Below, piece by piece: positions 34,633 to 44,494 of a DNA stretch of 64,000 nucleotides (positions within the stretch are counted from its first letter, which is position 1; every line of letters begins with the position of its first letter). The translations under genes were made by a program, and so were the position numbers. The DNA is from Oerskovia turbata (GTDB lineage: Bacteria; Actinomycetota; Actinomycetes; Actinomycetales; Cellulomonadaceae): the NCBI RefSeq assembly GCF_000718325.1, contig NZ_JOFV01000004.1:124001-188000 (forward strand). Direction: 5' to 3'. A model generated the notes under the pieces. The model saw nothing but the letters and a program-made list of their open reading frames with translations. It had not been told where the DNA came from and did not search any database.

Positions 34633-36204
34633 TCAGCCGAGCAGCGGCTTGGCCCCGACGTCGCGCACGTGCGTGGCGACGGCGAGCGCCGCCCACACGG
34701 CGAGCCCCTGGACGACGACGAGCGCGACCGTTGGTGCCCCGACGAGCAGGGCGATGCCGAGCGGGATCATCCCGAGGACGGCGACGTCAGGGCCTTGCGC
34801 GACCATCGACATGGCCCCGGTGGGCAGGGCACCGCTGGGGGTGGCGAGCAGCGGGCCGGACCAGTTGGGCGGCTTGCGGTAGGCGCCGCGCACGGCGGCC
34901 GCCCCCATGCCGACGGCGGCCAGGACCAGCAGCGTGAACCAGAGGGAGTCGCCGGTGCTGTGCGCGAGCGGCACGATCCCGGCGAGCAGCGGAAGGAGCG
35001 CGGTGAGCGTGGGCGCGACGGCCCGGGCGAGGCGGGTGCGGCGGGCGGACAGCGGCAGCAGGGCGTCGAGCACGGGCGCAATCTCCGCGGTGCGGGCGCC
35101 CTCTGCGCCGAGCTGGGCGCCGCGGAACCCTGCGGCGACGAGCAGCACGAAGAGCCCGAACCCGCCCGCGAGCGTGGGGACCTGCTGGGCGACGACGACC
35201 AGGGCGGTCAGGCCGACGAGCTGGGCGAGCACGCTGGGGCTGCGGCGCAGGAGGGTGAGGTCGGCAGCGACGAGCGCTGTGGCCGGTCCGCGCACGAGGG
35301 CGAAGCGCGAGGGGGTGCGGGTGCGGCGCCGGGTGGCGGTGGCACGGTGCAGCGCCCGGCCGAGCTCGCGGGTGTCGAGGGACAGCAGGGCTCCGCCTGC
35401 CTGGTCGGCGACCGAGCTCTGCGACCGCAGGGCCTGCGCCCCGAGGGCTCCGAGGCGTCGCCACCACACCGCGGTAAGGGCTACGGCGACGAGGGCGGTC
35501 GCGAGGGTGGCGAGGTGCGGCACGGTGAGGTCGCGGGCGTCGGACCACCCGGCCAGGACGAGCCCGACCCCGGCGACGGGGACGGCCGCCACGGCGACGT
35601 CGCTGACCGTGGCGAGGAGGGCCGCCCGACGAGGCCGGGCCTGCGCGAGTCCTGCGGCGGCGACGACCAGCAGGCCGAGGGCCGCGCCGAGGCCCGCGCT
35701 GCGTGCTGCCGCACCGCCGTCGGCTCCGGCGGCGAGCGCGACCACGCCGCACCCGACACCCCCGCCGAGCACGGCCAGCACCACGATGCGCCAGTACGAC
35801 GGGGTGAGCAGCCCGCGCCGGTCGACGGGCAGGGGGATCCACCACCGCACGCCCGCGCTGCCGGTGCCCAGCGGGCCGAGCCGGACGGCCGTGCCCATCA
35901 GGAGGGCGAGCAGCGCGACCGACGCGAGCGCCTGGATGGTGGCGGGGGTGAGGACGGGCGCCGCTCCCCCGCCGGGCTCGACCAGGAGCGTCTCGCGCAG
36001 CACATTCGCCGCACCGACGACGAACAGCACCGAGATCGCGGCGGACACGATCGCGTAGGCGATGTCGGTGAGGAGCTCGCCCGGCCCGGCGTCGGCGCGC
36101 GAGGCGGTGACGCGGGCGGTCAGGCGCCGGATCTCGCGTCCGGTGAACGCCTCGTCGGGGTTGGCGACGAGGCGGGGCAACGGCGGGTGCACGCCGTCGC
36201 TCAC
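34633..36204 (-). CDS. DUF6297-like multi-spanning membrane protein (ABC exporter permease)
   Basis: A 523-residue protein with about 11-12 hydrophobic segments, very rich in Ala, Val, Leu and Gly. I associate it with the DUF6297 family on overall pattern. GTG 36204 overlaps the stop of the ATPase gene by 4 bases (GTGA), so it is the membrane partner of that ATPase. The exported substrate is unknown. No soluble domain of note is present. Confidence 0.75.
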   Translation of the reverse strand: MSDGVHPPLPRLVANPDEAFTGREIRRLTARVTASRADAGPGELLTDIAYAIVSAAISVLFVVGAANVLRETLLVEPGGGAAPVLTPATIQALASVALLALLMGTAVRLGPLGTGSAGVRWWIPLPVDRRGLLTPSYWRIVVLAVLGGGVGCGVVALAAGADGGAAARSAGLGAALGLLVVAAAGLAQARPRRAALLATVSDVAVAAVPVAGVGLVLAGWSDARDLTVPHLATLATALVAVALTAVWWRRLGALGAQALRSQSSVADQAGGALLSLDTRELGRALHRATATRRRTRTPSRFALVRGPATALVAADLTLLRRSPSVLAQLVGLTALVVVAQQVPTLAGGFGLFVLLVAAGFRGAQLGAEGARTAEIAPVLDALLPLSARRTRLARAVAPTLTALLPLLAGIVPLAHSTGDSLWFTLLVLAAVGMGAAAVRGAYRKPPNWSGPLLATPSGALPTGAMSMVAQGPDVAVLGMIPLGIALLVGAPTVALVVVQGLAVWAALAVATHVRDVGAKPLLG

Positions 36205-36896
36205 CGGACGTGCGCGAGCGCGTCGAGGGTGTCCTTGTGCCCTAGGCGCACGCACTGGTCGTCGCCGACGAGCAGGCCCTGCGCCCGGGTGCGCTCGACC
36301 AGGTCGGGGTCGTGCGTCGCGAAGACGACCGCGGCTCCGCGCCCGGCCTCCTCGACGAGGATCCGCGCGAGGTCGGCGCGCATGCCGGGGTCGAGCCGCT
36401 GCTCGGGCTCGTCGAGGACCAGGACTTCGCGCGGGCGGGCGAACCCGGCTGCGAGCAGGAGGCGTCGCCGCTGGCCCGAGGACAGCTCGGTCGGCATGGC
36501 GCCCGACTGGTCGGCGAGACCGAAGCGGTCGAGGAGCTCGTCGACGACCTCACCCGCCCCGGCGACGCCGTGACCGCGCGCGGTCAGTACCAGGTGCTCA
36601 CGGGCCGTGAGCCCCGGGAAGTAGGCATCGTCGTCGAGGATGCCGACGACCTTGGCGCGGAAGTCGCGCTCGCGCTCGTCCACGTCCCGGCCGAACGCCA
36701 GGACCTTGCCCGACAACGGGGCGAGCACTCCCAGCAGCGCACGCAGGAGCGTCGACTTGCCGCTGCCGTTGGGCCCGATGATCGCCCACAGCTCACCGGG
36801 GCGCACCGCCAGGTCGACGGGCGCGCACACGGGCGCCTCGGCGTACCCGACGCGCAGGGCTCGGGTCTCCAGGACGGGCTGCTTCGTGACCGACAC
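36201..36896 (-). CDS. ABC transporter ATP-binding protein
   Basis: A 231-residue ATPase with Walker A IIGPNGSGKST near residues 40-50, the signature variant LSSGQRRRLLLA, Walker B VLVLDEP and the switch histidine FATHDP. The signature has SSGQ instead of SGGQ, as in several exporters. GTG 36896 lies 2 bases after the ribF stop, so it appears appended to the truB-ribF transcript. It couples to the DUF6297-like permease. Confidence 0.9.
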   Translation of the reverse strand: MSVTKQPVLETRALRVGYAEAPVCAPVDLAVRPGELWAIIGPNGSGKSTLLRALLGVLAPLSGKVLAFGRDVDERERDFRAKVVGILDDDAYFPGLTAREHLVLTARGHGVAGAGEVVDELLDRFGLADQSGAMPTELSSGQRRRLLLAAGFARPREVLVLDEPEQRLDPGMRADLARILVEEAGRGAAVVFATHDPDLVERTRAQGLLVGDDQCVRLGHKDTLDALAHVR

Positions 36897-36898
36897 GG

Positions 36899-37939
36899 CT
36901 ACTCCCCCGCCGCGGCCGGCGACACGTCCGGGCCGGGTCCGGCCGACCCAGCACCGGAGGCGAGAATCACGCGGGCGCACGCGACGTCGTCGTGCATGGT
37001 CTCCACGAGCGCCTCGATGCCGTCGAAGCGCAACGTGGGGCGCAGGTGCTCGACGAACTCGAGCACGACCTCCTCGTCGTACAGGTCGAGGTCGGTGCGG
37101 TCCAGGACGTAGGCCTCGACGCGGCGTTCGACGCCGTCGAACGTCGGGTTGGTGCCGATCGAGATGGCTGCGGGCAGGACGCCGTCGCAGTTCCCCGGGT
37201 CCGCCGCGAGGAGCTGGGGGCGGCGCAGCCAGCCCGCGTACACGCCGTCGGCCGGGACCATGCCGCTGATCGCGCCCAGGTTCGCGGTGGGGAACCCGAG
37301 CTCGCGCCCGCGCGCGTCGCCGTGGATCACGACGCCGCGCACGCGGTGGTGGCGTCCGAGCAGCGCCGCGGCCTCGCGGACCTTGCCGTCGGTGAGCAGG
37401 CCGCGGATCTCGGTCGAGGACCAGCGTCCGCTGGGCGTACCGGTGTCCACGGCGACCGACGTGACCGTCCCGACGTCGTCGATCGCCCGGACCTCGAAAC
37501 CGTACGTGCGGCCCAGCTCGATCATGGTGTCGAGGTTGCCCGCGTTGTCACGCCCGAAGCGCACGTCGTGCCCCACGACGACCGTCCGTGCGCCCAGTCC
37601 CTCGACGAGGTAGGTCCGCACGAACTCCTCGGGGCTCTGCCGCGCGAAGTCGAGCGTGTACTCGACGAGCAGCACGGCGTCGAGGCCCGTGGCCTCCAGC
37701 AGCTCCATGCGGTCCGCGATCCCGGTCAGGAGCTCGGGCGCCTGCTCGGGCCGGTGCACCATCGCGGGGTGCGGGTGGAACGTGACCGCGACGGCCTGCG
37801 AACCCGACTCGCGGGCGAGGGACACGATGCTGCCGAGCACCTCGGCATGGCCGCGGTGGACGCCGTCGAAGTTGCCGATCGTCACGACCGACGGTCCGAA
37901 TCCCGGCGGAACCTGGTCCAGGTCCGTCCACAGGTGCAC
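36899..37939 (-). CDS. ribF: Bifunctional riboflavin kinase / FMN adenylyltransferase
   Basis: A 346-residue enzyme making FMN and FAD. The N-terminal adenylyltransferase has TIGNFDGVHRGH at about 20-31 and the FHPHP motif. The C-terminal flavokinase has GRELGFPTANLG and the LDRTDLDLYDEEV region. GTG 37939 is preceded by GAGGAG. A C-terminal extension of about 20 Gly/Ser/Pro residues looks unconserved. The truB-ribF order is usual; the ABC pair following is an addition. Confidence 0.95.
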   Translation of the reverse strand: MHLWTDLDQVPPGFGPSVVTIGNFDGVHRGHAEVLGSIVSLARESGSQAVAVTFHPHPAMVHRPEQAPELLTGIADRMELLEATGLDAVLLVEYTLDFARQSPEEFVRTYLVEGLGARTVVVGHDVRFGRDNAGNLDTMIELGRTYGFEVRAIDDVGTVTSVAVDTGTPSGRWSSTEIRGLLTDGKVREAAALLGRHHRVRGVVIHGDARGRELGFPTANLGAISGMVPADGVYAGWLRRPQLLAADPGNCDGVLPAAISIGTNPTFDGVERRVEAYVLDRTDLDLYDEEVVLEFVEHLRPTLRFDGIEALVETMHDDVACARVILASGAGSAGPGPDVSPAAAGE

Positions 37940-37991
37940 GCGTACTCCTCGAGATGTGTGTGAGGCGGGCCCGCTCACCAGGCCCGACGAC

Positions 37992-38012
37992 GGCGCGCAC
38001 CCACGGCGCGCC
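37992..38012 (-). terminator. Hairpin between truB and ribF
   Basis: Arms GGCGCGC (37992-37998) and GCGCGCC (38006-38012) with a 7-base loop; CCA/TGG bases outside can extend the pairing. It may separate truB from ribF transcription. Confidence 0.45.
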
Positions 38013-38088
38013 TGGTCAAGATTGCCACGACTCGGCCCCGCGTTCCCCATCGAACCGGCCCGCGGTCGTCCGCCGGGCGGCCCGCCGC

Positions 38089-39051
38089 TCACGCCGGGGC
38101 GAACACGATCACGGGCTTGGCCTTGTGCTTGCCCTCGCGCACCACGTTCTCGAGCAGCGCGACGAGGGAGCCGTCGTCGCCGATCGCGGCCGTCGTGGCG
38201 TCCTGCACGGACGGGTCGATCCACTTGCCGTAGGACAGCGCGGTGCGCTCCTCGGGCGTCAGGTCGCGCGCCGGGAACGTCGCGCGGGCCGCGTCGGCGA
38301 GCGGGAGCGTCGCGAGGACACCGTCACGCTCGACCTGCGCCTCGAGCTCGTCGAGCGTCGAGGCGCCGCCGATCCCGTAGCCTCCCACGCGCGTGCGGCG
38401 CAGGGCCGTGAGGTGCCCCCCGACACCGAGGCCGGCACCGAGGTCGCGCGCGAGGGCACGGATGTACGTGCCGGACGAGCACACGACCGTGACGTCGACG
38501 TCGAGCGCAGGGACGTCGCCGGGCTCCACGGCGGGGACCGGGCGCACGTCGTGCACGTCGAAGCGCGAGATCGTCACAGGGCGTGCCTTGAGCTCGACCT
38601 GCTCGCCCGAGCGCACGAGCGCGTAGGCGCGCTGCCCGTCGACCTTGATCGCGGACACCGAGCTCGGCACCTGCTCGATGGGGCCGGTCAGGAGCGCGAC
38701 GCCCGCGTCGATCGCCTCGCGTGTGACGGCCGAGGCGTCCGTCCGCGACGTGGTCTCCCCCTCGGCGTCGTCCGTGGCCGTGGCCGCGCCCAGCCGGATC
38801 GTCGCGGTGTACTCCTTGTCCGCACCCACGACGTACGTCAGGAGCTTGGTCGCACGCCCGATCCCCAGGACCAGGACGCCCGTCGCCATGGGGTCGAGCG
38901 TGCCCGCGTGGCCCACCTTGCGGGTCCCCGCGAGCCGGCGCAGACGGCTCACCACGTCGTGGCTCGTGAGGCCCTGGGGCTTGTCGACGACCACGAGGCC
39001 GTCGGGTGCGGTGGGGCGGCGCTCGCGCACCGGCTTGGGGTCGTGCGTCAT
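38089..39051 (-). CDS. truB: tRNA pseudouridine(55) synthase
   Basis: A 320-residue enzyme. The catalytic aspartate is D53 in GHAGTLDPMATG. KPQGLTSHDVV near residue 25 and the Y-containing KEYTATIRLG segment are typical. The C-terminal part (CSSGTYIRALARDLG and beyond) matches the family. ATG 39051 has GAGG 8 bases upstream. It lies between rbfA and ribF as in most Actinobacteria. Confidence 0.96.
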   Translation of the reverse strand: MTHDPKPVRERRPTAPDGLVVVDKPQGLTSHDVVSRLRRLAGTRKVGHAGTLDPMATGVLVLGIGRATKLLTYVVGADKEYTATIRLGAATATDDAEGETTSRTDASAVTREAIDAGVALLTGPIEQVPSSVSAIKVDGQRAYALVRSGEQVELKARPVTISRFDVHDVRPVPAVEPGDVPALDVDVTVVCSSGTYIRALARDLGAGLGVGGHLTALRRTRVGGYGIGGASTLDELEAQVERDGVLATLPLADAARATFPARDLTPEERTALSYGKWIDPSVQDATTAAIGDDGSLVALLENVVREGKHKAKPVIVFAPA

Positions 39052-39128
39052 CGTGGTCCTCGTGCTCGGCGGCTGGATGGTCGGGGGCGAAGGCTCAGCG
39101 TCCGGAGACGGCTGAAGGCCCGGACGAC

Positions 39129-39163
39129 GGAACGACCGACCCCCAGCGGGGACCGGCCGTTCC
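39129..39163 (-). terminator. Imperfect hairpin between rbfA and truB
   Basis: The outer arms GGAACG (39129-39134) and CGTTCC (39158-39163) pair, continuing inward through CCG and CCCC/GGGG with mismatches to a 3-4 base loop. It lies about 57 bases beyond the rbfA stop. Confidence 0.5.
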
Positions 39164-39219
39164 GTGTGCTCGTGGTGCGGGACCCACCCGATCGCTCGGC
39201 GGGGTCCGAGCCCTCGCTG

Positions 39220-39693
39220 TCAGGCGGGCGCGACCTCGTCGGAGTCCGCGGACCCGTCGACCTCGGCCGCGTCGTCGGCAGGCTTCTTGTACGGGTCGGC
39301 GTCGCCGGCGTACGTGGCCTTCTCGCGCAGCGCGGCGAGCTCGGCGTCGCGACGTGCCGCCTCGTGGAGGGCGACGTCGAGGTGCGCCGCGGTCTCCGGC
39401 ACCGAGTCGAGGTGGAACTCGAGCGTGGGCGTGAGCCGGATGCCGGTCTGCTTGCCGACCTCGGAGCGGATGATCCCCTTGGCGCTCTCGAGCGCCGCCG
39501 CGGTCCCTGCCCGCTCCTCGTCGTTGCCGTAGACCGTGTAGAACACCGAGGCGTTCTGCAGGTCACCGGTCACGCGCACGTCGGTGATGGTCACGAACCC
39601 GAGACGAGGGTCCTTGATCCGGGTGTCGAGCATCTGCGCCACGATGACCTTGATGCGGTCAGCGAGCTTCCGAGCCCTGGGCTTGTCGACCAT
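39220..39693 (-). CDS. rbfA: 30S ribosome-binding factor A
   Basis: A 157-residue cold-shock-type assembly factor for the 30S subunit with a KH-like fold. Landmarks are [33 protein letters not shown] and [14 protein letters not shown] (as [14 protein letters not shown] here). The last 35 residues are acidic and unconserved. ATG 39693 follows GAAAGGA. It belongs to the rimP-nusA-ylxR-infB-rbfA translation operon. Confidence 0.94.
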   Translation of the reverse strand: MVDKPRARKLADRIKVIVAQMLDTRIKDPRLGFVTITDVRVTGDLQNASVFYTVYGNDEERAGTAAALESAKGIIRSEVGKQTGIRLTPTLEFHLDSVPETAAHLDVALHEAARRDAELAALREKATYAGDADPYKKPADDAAEVDGSADSDEVAPA

Positions 39694-39887
39694 GGTCCAG
39701 TCCTTTCGTCAGGGTGAGCCCCCGGGGTTGCAGCCCACGGTGGGCCCCTTCAGGCACCGTGCGTGAACGAAGAGCTCCGCCGACGCCGGACCGTGGGGTG
39801 TGGCGGGTCGTGGTGGGTCTGGCACGGGCCGTCAGGCCCGCGGTGGACCCGCCACACCTCACGGATGGGCGTCAGCGGAGAGGTACG

Positions 39888-42818
39888 TCAGCTACGCGGC
39901 TTCTCCCGCATCTCGAACGTCTCGATCGTGTCACCGATCTGCAGGTCGTTGAACGACCCGAGGCCGATACCGCACTCGAAGCCCTCACGGACCTCCGTGG
40001 CGTCGTCCTTGAACCGCTTGAGCGACTCGACCGTGAGGTTGTCGCCGACGACGGCTCCCCCACGCAGGACACGGGCCTTGGAGTTCCGTCGGATCTCGCC
40101 CGAGCGGACGATCGACCCGGCGATGTTCCCGAACTTGGAGGAACGGAAGACCTCGCGGATCTCGGCGGTGCCGAGCTGTGCCTCTTCGTACTCGGGCTTG
40201 AGCATGCCCTTGAGCGCAGCCTCGACGTCGTCGATCGCCTGGTAGATGATCGAGTAGAAACGGACGTCGACGCCTTCGCGCTCCGCCAGGGCCTCGACGC
40301 GCTCGCCGTACTTGACGTTGAACCCGATGATGATCGCGTTGTCCACGGTCGCCAGGTTGACGTCGTTCTGGGTGATCGCACCGACGCCGCGGTGGATGAT
40401 GCGCAGCTGGACCTCGTCGCCGACGTCGATCTGCAGCAGCGCGTCCTCGAGTGCCTCGACGGCACCGGACACGTCGCCCTTGAGGACCAGGTTGAGGGTC
40501 TCGACCTTGCCCTGCTCGAGCGCCTGGGCGAAGTCCTCGAGGCTGACGCGCTTGCGGCGCTTGGCCAGGAGGGCTGCACGCTCGGCGGCTTCGCGCTTCT
40601 CGGCGATCTGACGGGCGGTGCGCTCGTCGGGTGCCACGAGGAACGTGTCGCCGGCGCTGGGCACGGACGCGAGTCCGAGCACCATGACGGGGCGGGCGGG
40701 GCCTGCCTCGGTGACGTTGTTGCCGTGCTCGTCGAACATCGCACGGACGCGGCCGTGGGCGGTGCCCGCGACGATCGCGTCTCCGACGTGGAGCGTGCCG
40801 GACTGGACCAGGACGGTCGCGACCGCGCCGCGGCCCTTGTCGAGGTTCGCCTCGATGGCGACGCCTCGTGCGTCCTTGTCCGGGTTGGCGCGCAGGTCGA
40901 GCGAGGCGTCCGCCGTGAGCAGGACGGCCTCGAGCAGCGCGTCGATGCCCATGTTCTGCTTCGCGGACACGTCGACGAACATGGTGTCGCCGCCGTACTC
41001 CTCGGCCACCAGGTTGTACTCGGTGAGCTGCTGGCGGATCTTGGCCGGGTTCGCCGACTCCTTGTCCACCTTGTTCACCGCGACGACGATCGGCACGCCG
41101 GCCGACTGCGCGTGGTTCAGCGCCTCGACCGTCTGGGGCATGACGCCGTCGTCGGCCGCGACCACGAGGATCGCGATGTCGGTGACCTGTGCACCACGGG
41201 CACGCATGGCGGTGAACGCCTCGTGACCCGGGGTGTCGATGAACGTGATGGGACGCTCGACGCCCTCGTGCTCGTGACGGACCTGGTAGGCACCGATGTG
41301 CTGCGTGATGCCGCCGGCCTCGCCCGAGATGACGTCGGTCTGACGGATCGCGTCGAGCAGTCGCGTCTTACCGTGGTCGACGTGACCCATGACGGTGACG
41401 ACGGGCGGGCGAGCCTGGAGCTCGTCGTCGCTCTCGCCCTCGAGCTCGGCGTCCAGGTCGATGTCGAAAGCCCCGAGCAGCTCGCGGTCCTCCTCCTCGG
41501 CCGAGACCATCTCGATGACGTAGCCGAGCTCCGCCGCGAGCGAACCGAACGTGTCCTCGTCGAGCGACTGCGTGGCGGTCGCCATCTCACCGAGGTGGAA
41601 CAGCACCGTCACGAGGCTCGCGGGGTTCGCGTCGATCTTGTCGGCGAAGTCGTTGAGCGAGGAGCCGTGGCGCAGACGCACGACGGTCGAGCCGTTCCCG
41701 CGGGGAACCTGCACGCCACCCAGCGAGGGCGCCTGCATCTGCTCGAACTCCTGGCGCTTCGCCCGCTTGGACTTGCGCCCACGGACGGGGCGCCCTCCTG
41801 CACGACCGAAAGCACCCTGCGTGCTGCCACGACCGGCACCACCACGGCCACCGCCACCGGGGCGACCGGCGAAGCCGCCGCCACCACCGGGAGCGCCGCC
41901 GCCGCCGGGGCCGCCACCTGCGCCGCCGGGGCGACCGGCGAAGCCGCCGCGACCGCCGCCTGCGCCGCCGCCACCGCCCGGACGACCGCCGGGAGCGGGG
42001 CGGTCACCGGGGCGACCGATCGAGGTACGACCCGGCATCATGCCCGGGTTGGGGCGAGGTGCACCAGGACGCGGGGCGGGACGAGGACCACCGGGACGGG
42101 GTCCGCCGGAACGCTCCGTGCTGCCTGCTGCGGGGTTCGCGTTGGCCGCGGGGTCCGCGGCGCGCTCCGGACGCGCACCGGGCCGGGGCATGCCCTGGCT
42201 CGAGGCGAACGGGTTGTTGCCCGGGCGCGGGGAGCCCGAACGCGGCATGCCCTGGCTCGAGGCGAACGGGTTGTTGCCCGGGCGCGGGGCGCCAGGACGC
42301 GCGCCACCAGCGGACCCGCCGGGGCGGGCTGCTGCGGGGCGCGGGCCGGGCGCGGGGGCGTTGCCGCCACCGGCCGGCTTGGGCGATGCCGACGGCTTGC
42401 GCTCCGCGGCCGGCGCCGGCGCGGGGGCCGGTGCTGCGGGCTTCTTGGCCTCGGCAGCGGGCTCGACGAACGCAGGGCTCGCCGCGGCCTCCTTGGCAGG
42501 GGCCGGTGCGGGAGCCTTGGGCGCGGCGGGCGCCGGGGCTGCGGGGGCAGCCGGGGCCGGAGCAGCGGGCGCCGGGGCGGCCTCTGCTGCGGGCGCAGGC
42601 TTGGGTGCTGCCGGACGTGCCGGCGCGGGCTTGGCGGGAGCGCTTGCGCTCTCCGTGCCACCGGCCGGGAAGGTGTCGCGCAGCTTGCGGACGACCGGCG
42701 GTTCGATGGTCGAGGATGCCGAGCGGACGAACTCACCGAGTTCCGTCAGCTTGGTCATGATGGTCTTGCTCTCCACCCCGAGCTCCTTAGCGAGCTCGTA
42801 GACGCGGACCTTTGCCAC
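39888..42818 (-). CDS. infB: Translation initiation factor IF-2
   Basis: A 976-residue GTPase that places initiator tRNA on the ribosome. The first IF2_N domain is at about 1-45 ([17 protein letters not shown]). A long low-complexity region of Ala/Pro then Gly/Arg (about 60-370) includes a 19-residue tandem duplication. The second IF2_N domain (about 385-450) precedes the G domain, with G1 GHVDHGKT near 477 and NKVDK near 580. The C-terminal C1/C2 domains follow. GTG 42818 has AGGAGAG upstream. Three linked minicistrons precede it at 42861-42903. Confidence 0.97.
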   Translation of the reverse strand: MAKVRVYELAKELGVESKTIMTKLTELGEFVRSASSTIEPPVVRKLRDTFPAGGTESASAPAKPAPARPAAPKPAPAAEAAPAPAAPAPAAPAAPAPAAPKAPAPAPAKEAAASPAFVEPAAEAKKPAAPAPAPAPAAERKPSASPKPAGGGNAPAPGPRPAAARPGGSAGGARPGAPRPGNNPFASSQGMPRSGSPRPGNNPFASSQGMPRPGARPERAADPAANANPAAGSTERSGGPRPGGPRPAPRPGAPRPNPGMMPGRTSIGRPGDRPAPGGRPGGGGGAGGGRGGFAGRPGGAGGGPGGGGAPGGGGGFAGRPGGGGRGGAGRGSTQGAFGRAGGRPVRGRKSKRAKRQEFEQMQAPSLGGVQVPRGNGSTVVRLRHGSSLNDFADKIDANPASLVTVLFHLGEMATATQSLDEDTFGSLAAELGYVIEMVSAEEEDRELLGAFDIDLDAELEGESDDELQARPPVVTVMGHVDHGKTRLLDAIRQTDVISGEAGGITQHIGAYQVRHEHEGVERPITFIDTPGHEAFTAMRARGAQVTDIAILVVAADDGVMPQTVEALNHAQSAGVPIVVAVNKVDKESANPAKIRQQLTEYNLVAEEYGGDTMFVDVSAKQNMGIDALLEAVLLTADASLDLRANPDKDARGVAIEANLDKGRGAVATVLVQSGTLHVGDAIVAGTAHGRVRAMFDEHGNNVTEAGPARPVMVLGLASVPSAGDTFLVAPDERTARQIAEKREAAERAALLAKRRKRVSLEDFAQALEQGKVETLNLVLKGDVSGAVEALEDALLQIDVGDEVQLRIIHRGVGAITQNDVNLATVDNAIIIGFNVKYGERVEALAEREGVDVRFYSIIYQAIDDVEAALKGMLKPEYEEAQLGTAEIREVFRSSKFGNIAGSIVRSGEIRRNSKARVLRGGAVVGDNLTVESLKRFKDDATEVREGFECGIGLGSFNDLQIGDTIETFEMREKPRS
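42188..42289 (-). repeat. 57-bp tandem duplication in the IF-2 linker
   Basis: A stretch of about 45 bases starting at 42188 recurs almost base for base at 42245, a 57-base period. It encodes two copies of [13 protein letters not shown]. Confidence 0.85.
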
Positions 42819-42860
42819 AACTCTCCTGTCTCGGCCCACCCGAAACAGGGAGGACCGTCT

Positions 42861-42903
42861 TTAGTGCTGGGTGCTCATCGCTGGGTACTCATCGGGTGCC
42901 CAT
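42861..42903 (-). promoter_or_regulatory. Chain of three overlapping minicistrons upstream of infB
   Basis: On the minus strand three tiny frames follow each other, each stop overlapping the next start as ATGA: MGTR (42903-42889), MSTQR (42892-42875), MSTQH (42878-42861, stop TAA). The last stop lies 42 bases before the infB GTG. They are also three copies of a GATGRGYACCC repeat. A role as an upstream-ORF array is inferred. Confidence 0.4.
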
Positions 42904-43006
42904 CGGCTTCTAACCCGCTTCCTTGTCGACGATTCGTGCGGTGTTCGTGCGGTACTGGCGCGGTTCGGCTCTCGCGACGCGTGGTGCGCCGCGGACCGGG
43001 ACCGCC

Positions 43007-43036
43007 GACTGACGATGACTGGCGATGACTGACGAC
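43007..43036. repeat. 10-bp tandem repeat in the ylxR-infB spacer
   Basis: Three units GACTGACGAT, GACTGGCGAT, GACTGACGAC. The same spacer also contains TTCGTGCGGT twice (42933-42942 and 42944-42953). Confidence 0.7.
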
Positions 43037-43039
43037 GGG

Positions 43040-43378
43040 TCAGCCTTCCCTGTCGAGATGGGCCCGGGCCTCGGCGAGATCCACAGGACCTGCGAGACGC
43101 AGGGCCCGGGGGAAGGCTCGTCGACGCTCGGCCAGCTCGAGGCAACGCCGAGCATCGTGGAGCCAGGCGCCGCGCCCCGGGAGCGACCGGCCGACGTCGA
43201 CGAGGAGCCGAGGCTCCGGGACGTCGGGCTGGTCCACCACGAGGCGGAGAAGAACAGACCGCAGGTCACGTTCCCGGCAACCGACGCACGTTCGAACGGG
43301 CGCGTGAGCGCCTGAAGGGTCGTGTGACGGCGTCCGGACCCGTGGCCCAGTCAAGGACAGTCTAGCGCGCCCGCTCAC
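43040..43378 (-). CDS. ylxR: YlxR family RNA-binding protein
   Basis: A 112-residue protein of the YlxR (DUF448) family. The diagnostic motif RTCVGCRERDLRSVLLR is at about 29-45, followed by RGAWLH...CLELAERRRAF. Relatives bind RNA or RNase P and act around nusA-infB. GTG 43378 lies 6 bases after the nusA stop; a TTG at 43354 is the only other in-frame candidate before the core. A TAGACT sequence inside its first codons (43360-43355) may be an internal promoter. Confidence 0.85.
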   Translation of the reverse strand: MSGRARLSLTGPRVRTPSHDPSGAHAPVRTCVGCRERDLRSVLLRLVVDQPDVPEPRLLVDVGRSLPGRGAWLHDARRCLELAERRRAFPRALRLAGPVDLAEARAHLDREG

Positions 43379-43384
43379 CTGGTG

Positions 43385-44491
43385 TTACCCGTTTCCGTCA
43401 CCGGTGCCCGACTCCTCCCCCTCGCCCGAGGCCTGCGCGGCACGAGCGCTCGTCGCTCCGGGGTGGTCGACCTCGTCCGAGCGGATGTCGATGCGCCAGC
43501 CGGTCAGCTTCGCGGCGAGCCGGGCGTTCTGCCCTTCCTTGCCGATCGCGAGGGAGAGCTGGAAGTCCGGCACGACGACGCGGGCGGCGCGCGCCTCGGC
43601 GTCCACGACGGTGACTGACGTCACACGCGCCGGAGACAGTGCGCTGGCCACGAACGCGGCCGGGTCGTCGCTGAAGTCGACGATGTCGATCTTCTCGCCG
43701 TGCAGCTCGGCCATGACGGCACGGACGCGTGCGCCCATGGGGCCGATGCAGGCACCCTTGGCGTTGAGCCCCGCGACGCGCGAGCGGACCGCGACCTTGG
43801 ACCGGTGGCCGGCCTCACGGGCGATCGCCATGATCTCGACCGAGCCGTCCGCGACCTCCGGGACCTCGAGCTCGAAGAGCTTGCGCACGAGGTGGGGGTG
43901 GGTCCGGCTGAGCGTGATCTGGGGGCCCTTCATGCCGCGCGCCACGTCCAGGACGTAGGCGCGCAGGCGCTCGCCGTGCACGTAGTCCTCGGTCGGGACC
44001 TGCTCGTGCGGAGGCAGGAGCGCCTCGGTGCCCCCCACGTCCACGAGGACCATGCGCGGGTCGTTGCCCTGCTGGATGACGCCTGCCAGGACCTCACCCT
44101 CCTTGCCGCGGAACGTGCCGAGGATCTGGTCGTCCTCGGCGTCACGCAGGCGCTGCACGATCACCTGGCGGGCGGTCGCGGTCGCGATGCGACCGAAGTC
44201 CTTGGGCGTGTGGTCGAACTCGGGCCCGAACACCGGGGCCTTGTAGCGCCGGACCGGCTGGCCGTCCTCGTCGAGCTCGGGCTCCTCGTCCTCCTCGGCC
44301 GGGAGCTCCTCGCGAGCCCAGACCGTGACGTGGCCCGTGCGGCGCTCGAGCTCGACCCGTGCCCGCGCATAGGCGTCGGGGGTCCGGTGGTAGGCGGAGA
44401 GCAGCGCCTGCTCGATCGCCGCCACCAGGATGTCGAGGCTGATGTCCTTCTCGCGCTCCAGCAGGCGCAGCGCGCTCATGTCGATGTCCAT
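43385..44491 (-). CDS. nusA: Transcription termination/antitermination factor NusA
   Basis: A 368-residue protein: an N-terminal RNA polymerase-binding domain with an acidic insertion ([12 protein letters not shown]), then the S1 domain (about 130-200), then KH1 and KH2 ([62 protein letters not shown]). The acidic C-terminal repeats of enterobacterial NusA are absent, as usual in Actinobacteria. ATG 44491 has GAGGAGG upstream and lies 3 bases after the rimP stop. Confidence 0.97.
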   Translation of the reverse strand: MDIDMSALRLLEREKDISLDILVAAIEQALLSAYHRTPDAYARARVELERRTGHVTVWAREELPAEEDEEPELDEDGQPVRRYKAPVFGPEFDHTPKDFGRIATATARQVIVQRLRDAEDDQILGTFRGKEGEVLAGVIQQGNDPRMVLVDVGGTEALLPPHEQVPTEDYVHGERLRAYVLDVARGMKGPQITLSRTHPHLVRKLFELEVPEVADGSVEIMAIAREAGHRSKVAVRSRVAGLNAKGACIGPMGARVRAVMAELHGEKIDIVDFSDDPAAFVASALSPARVTSVTVVDAEARAARVVVPDFQLSLAIGKEGQNARLAAKLTGWRIDIRSDEVDHPGATSARAAQASGEGEESGTGDGNG

Positions 44492-44494
44492 CGA

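Noticed and set aside
43025..43315. A plus-strand frame of about 95 codons opposite ylxR
   Set aside because: The YlxR motif on the minus strand explains the region; no start signal or homology is apparent.
43355..43360. TAGACT inside the first codons of ylxR as the main promoter of infB
   Set aside because: It matches the hexamer seen at rpsO and rpsB, but it lies within the chosen coding sequence and has no other support. It is kept only as a possible internal promoter.
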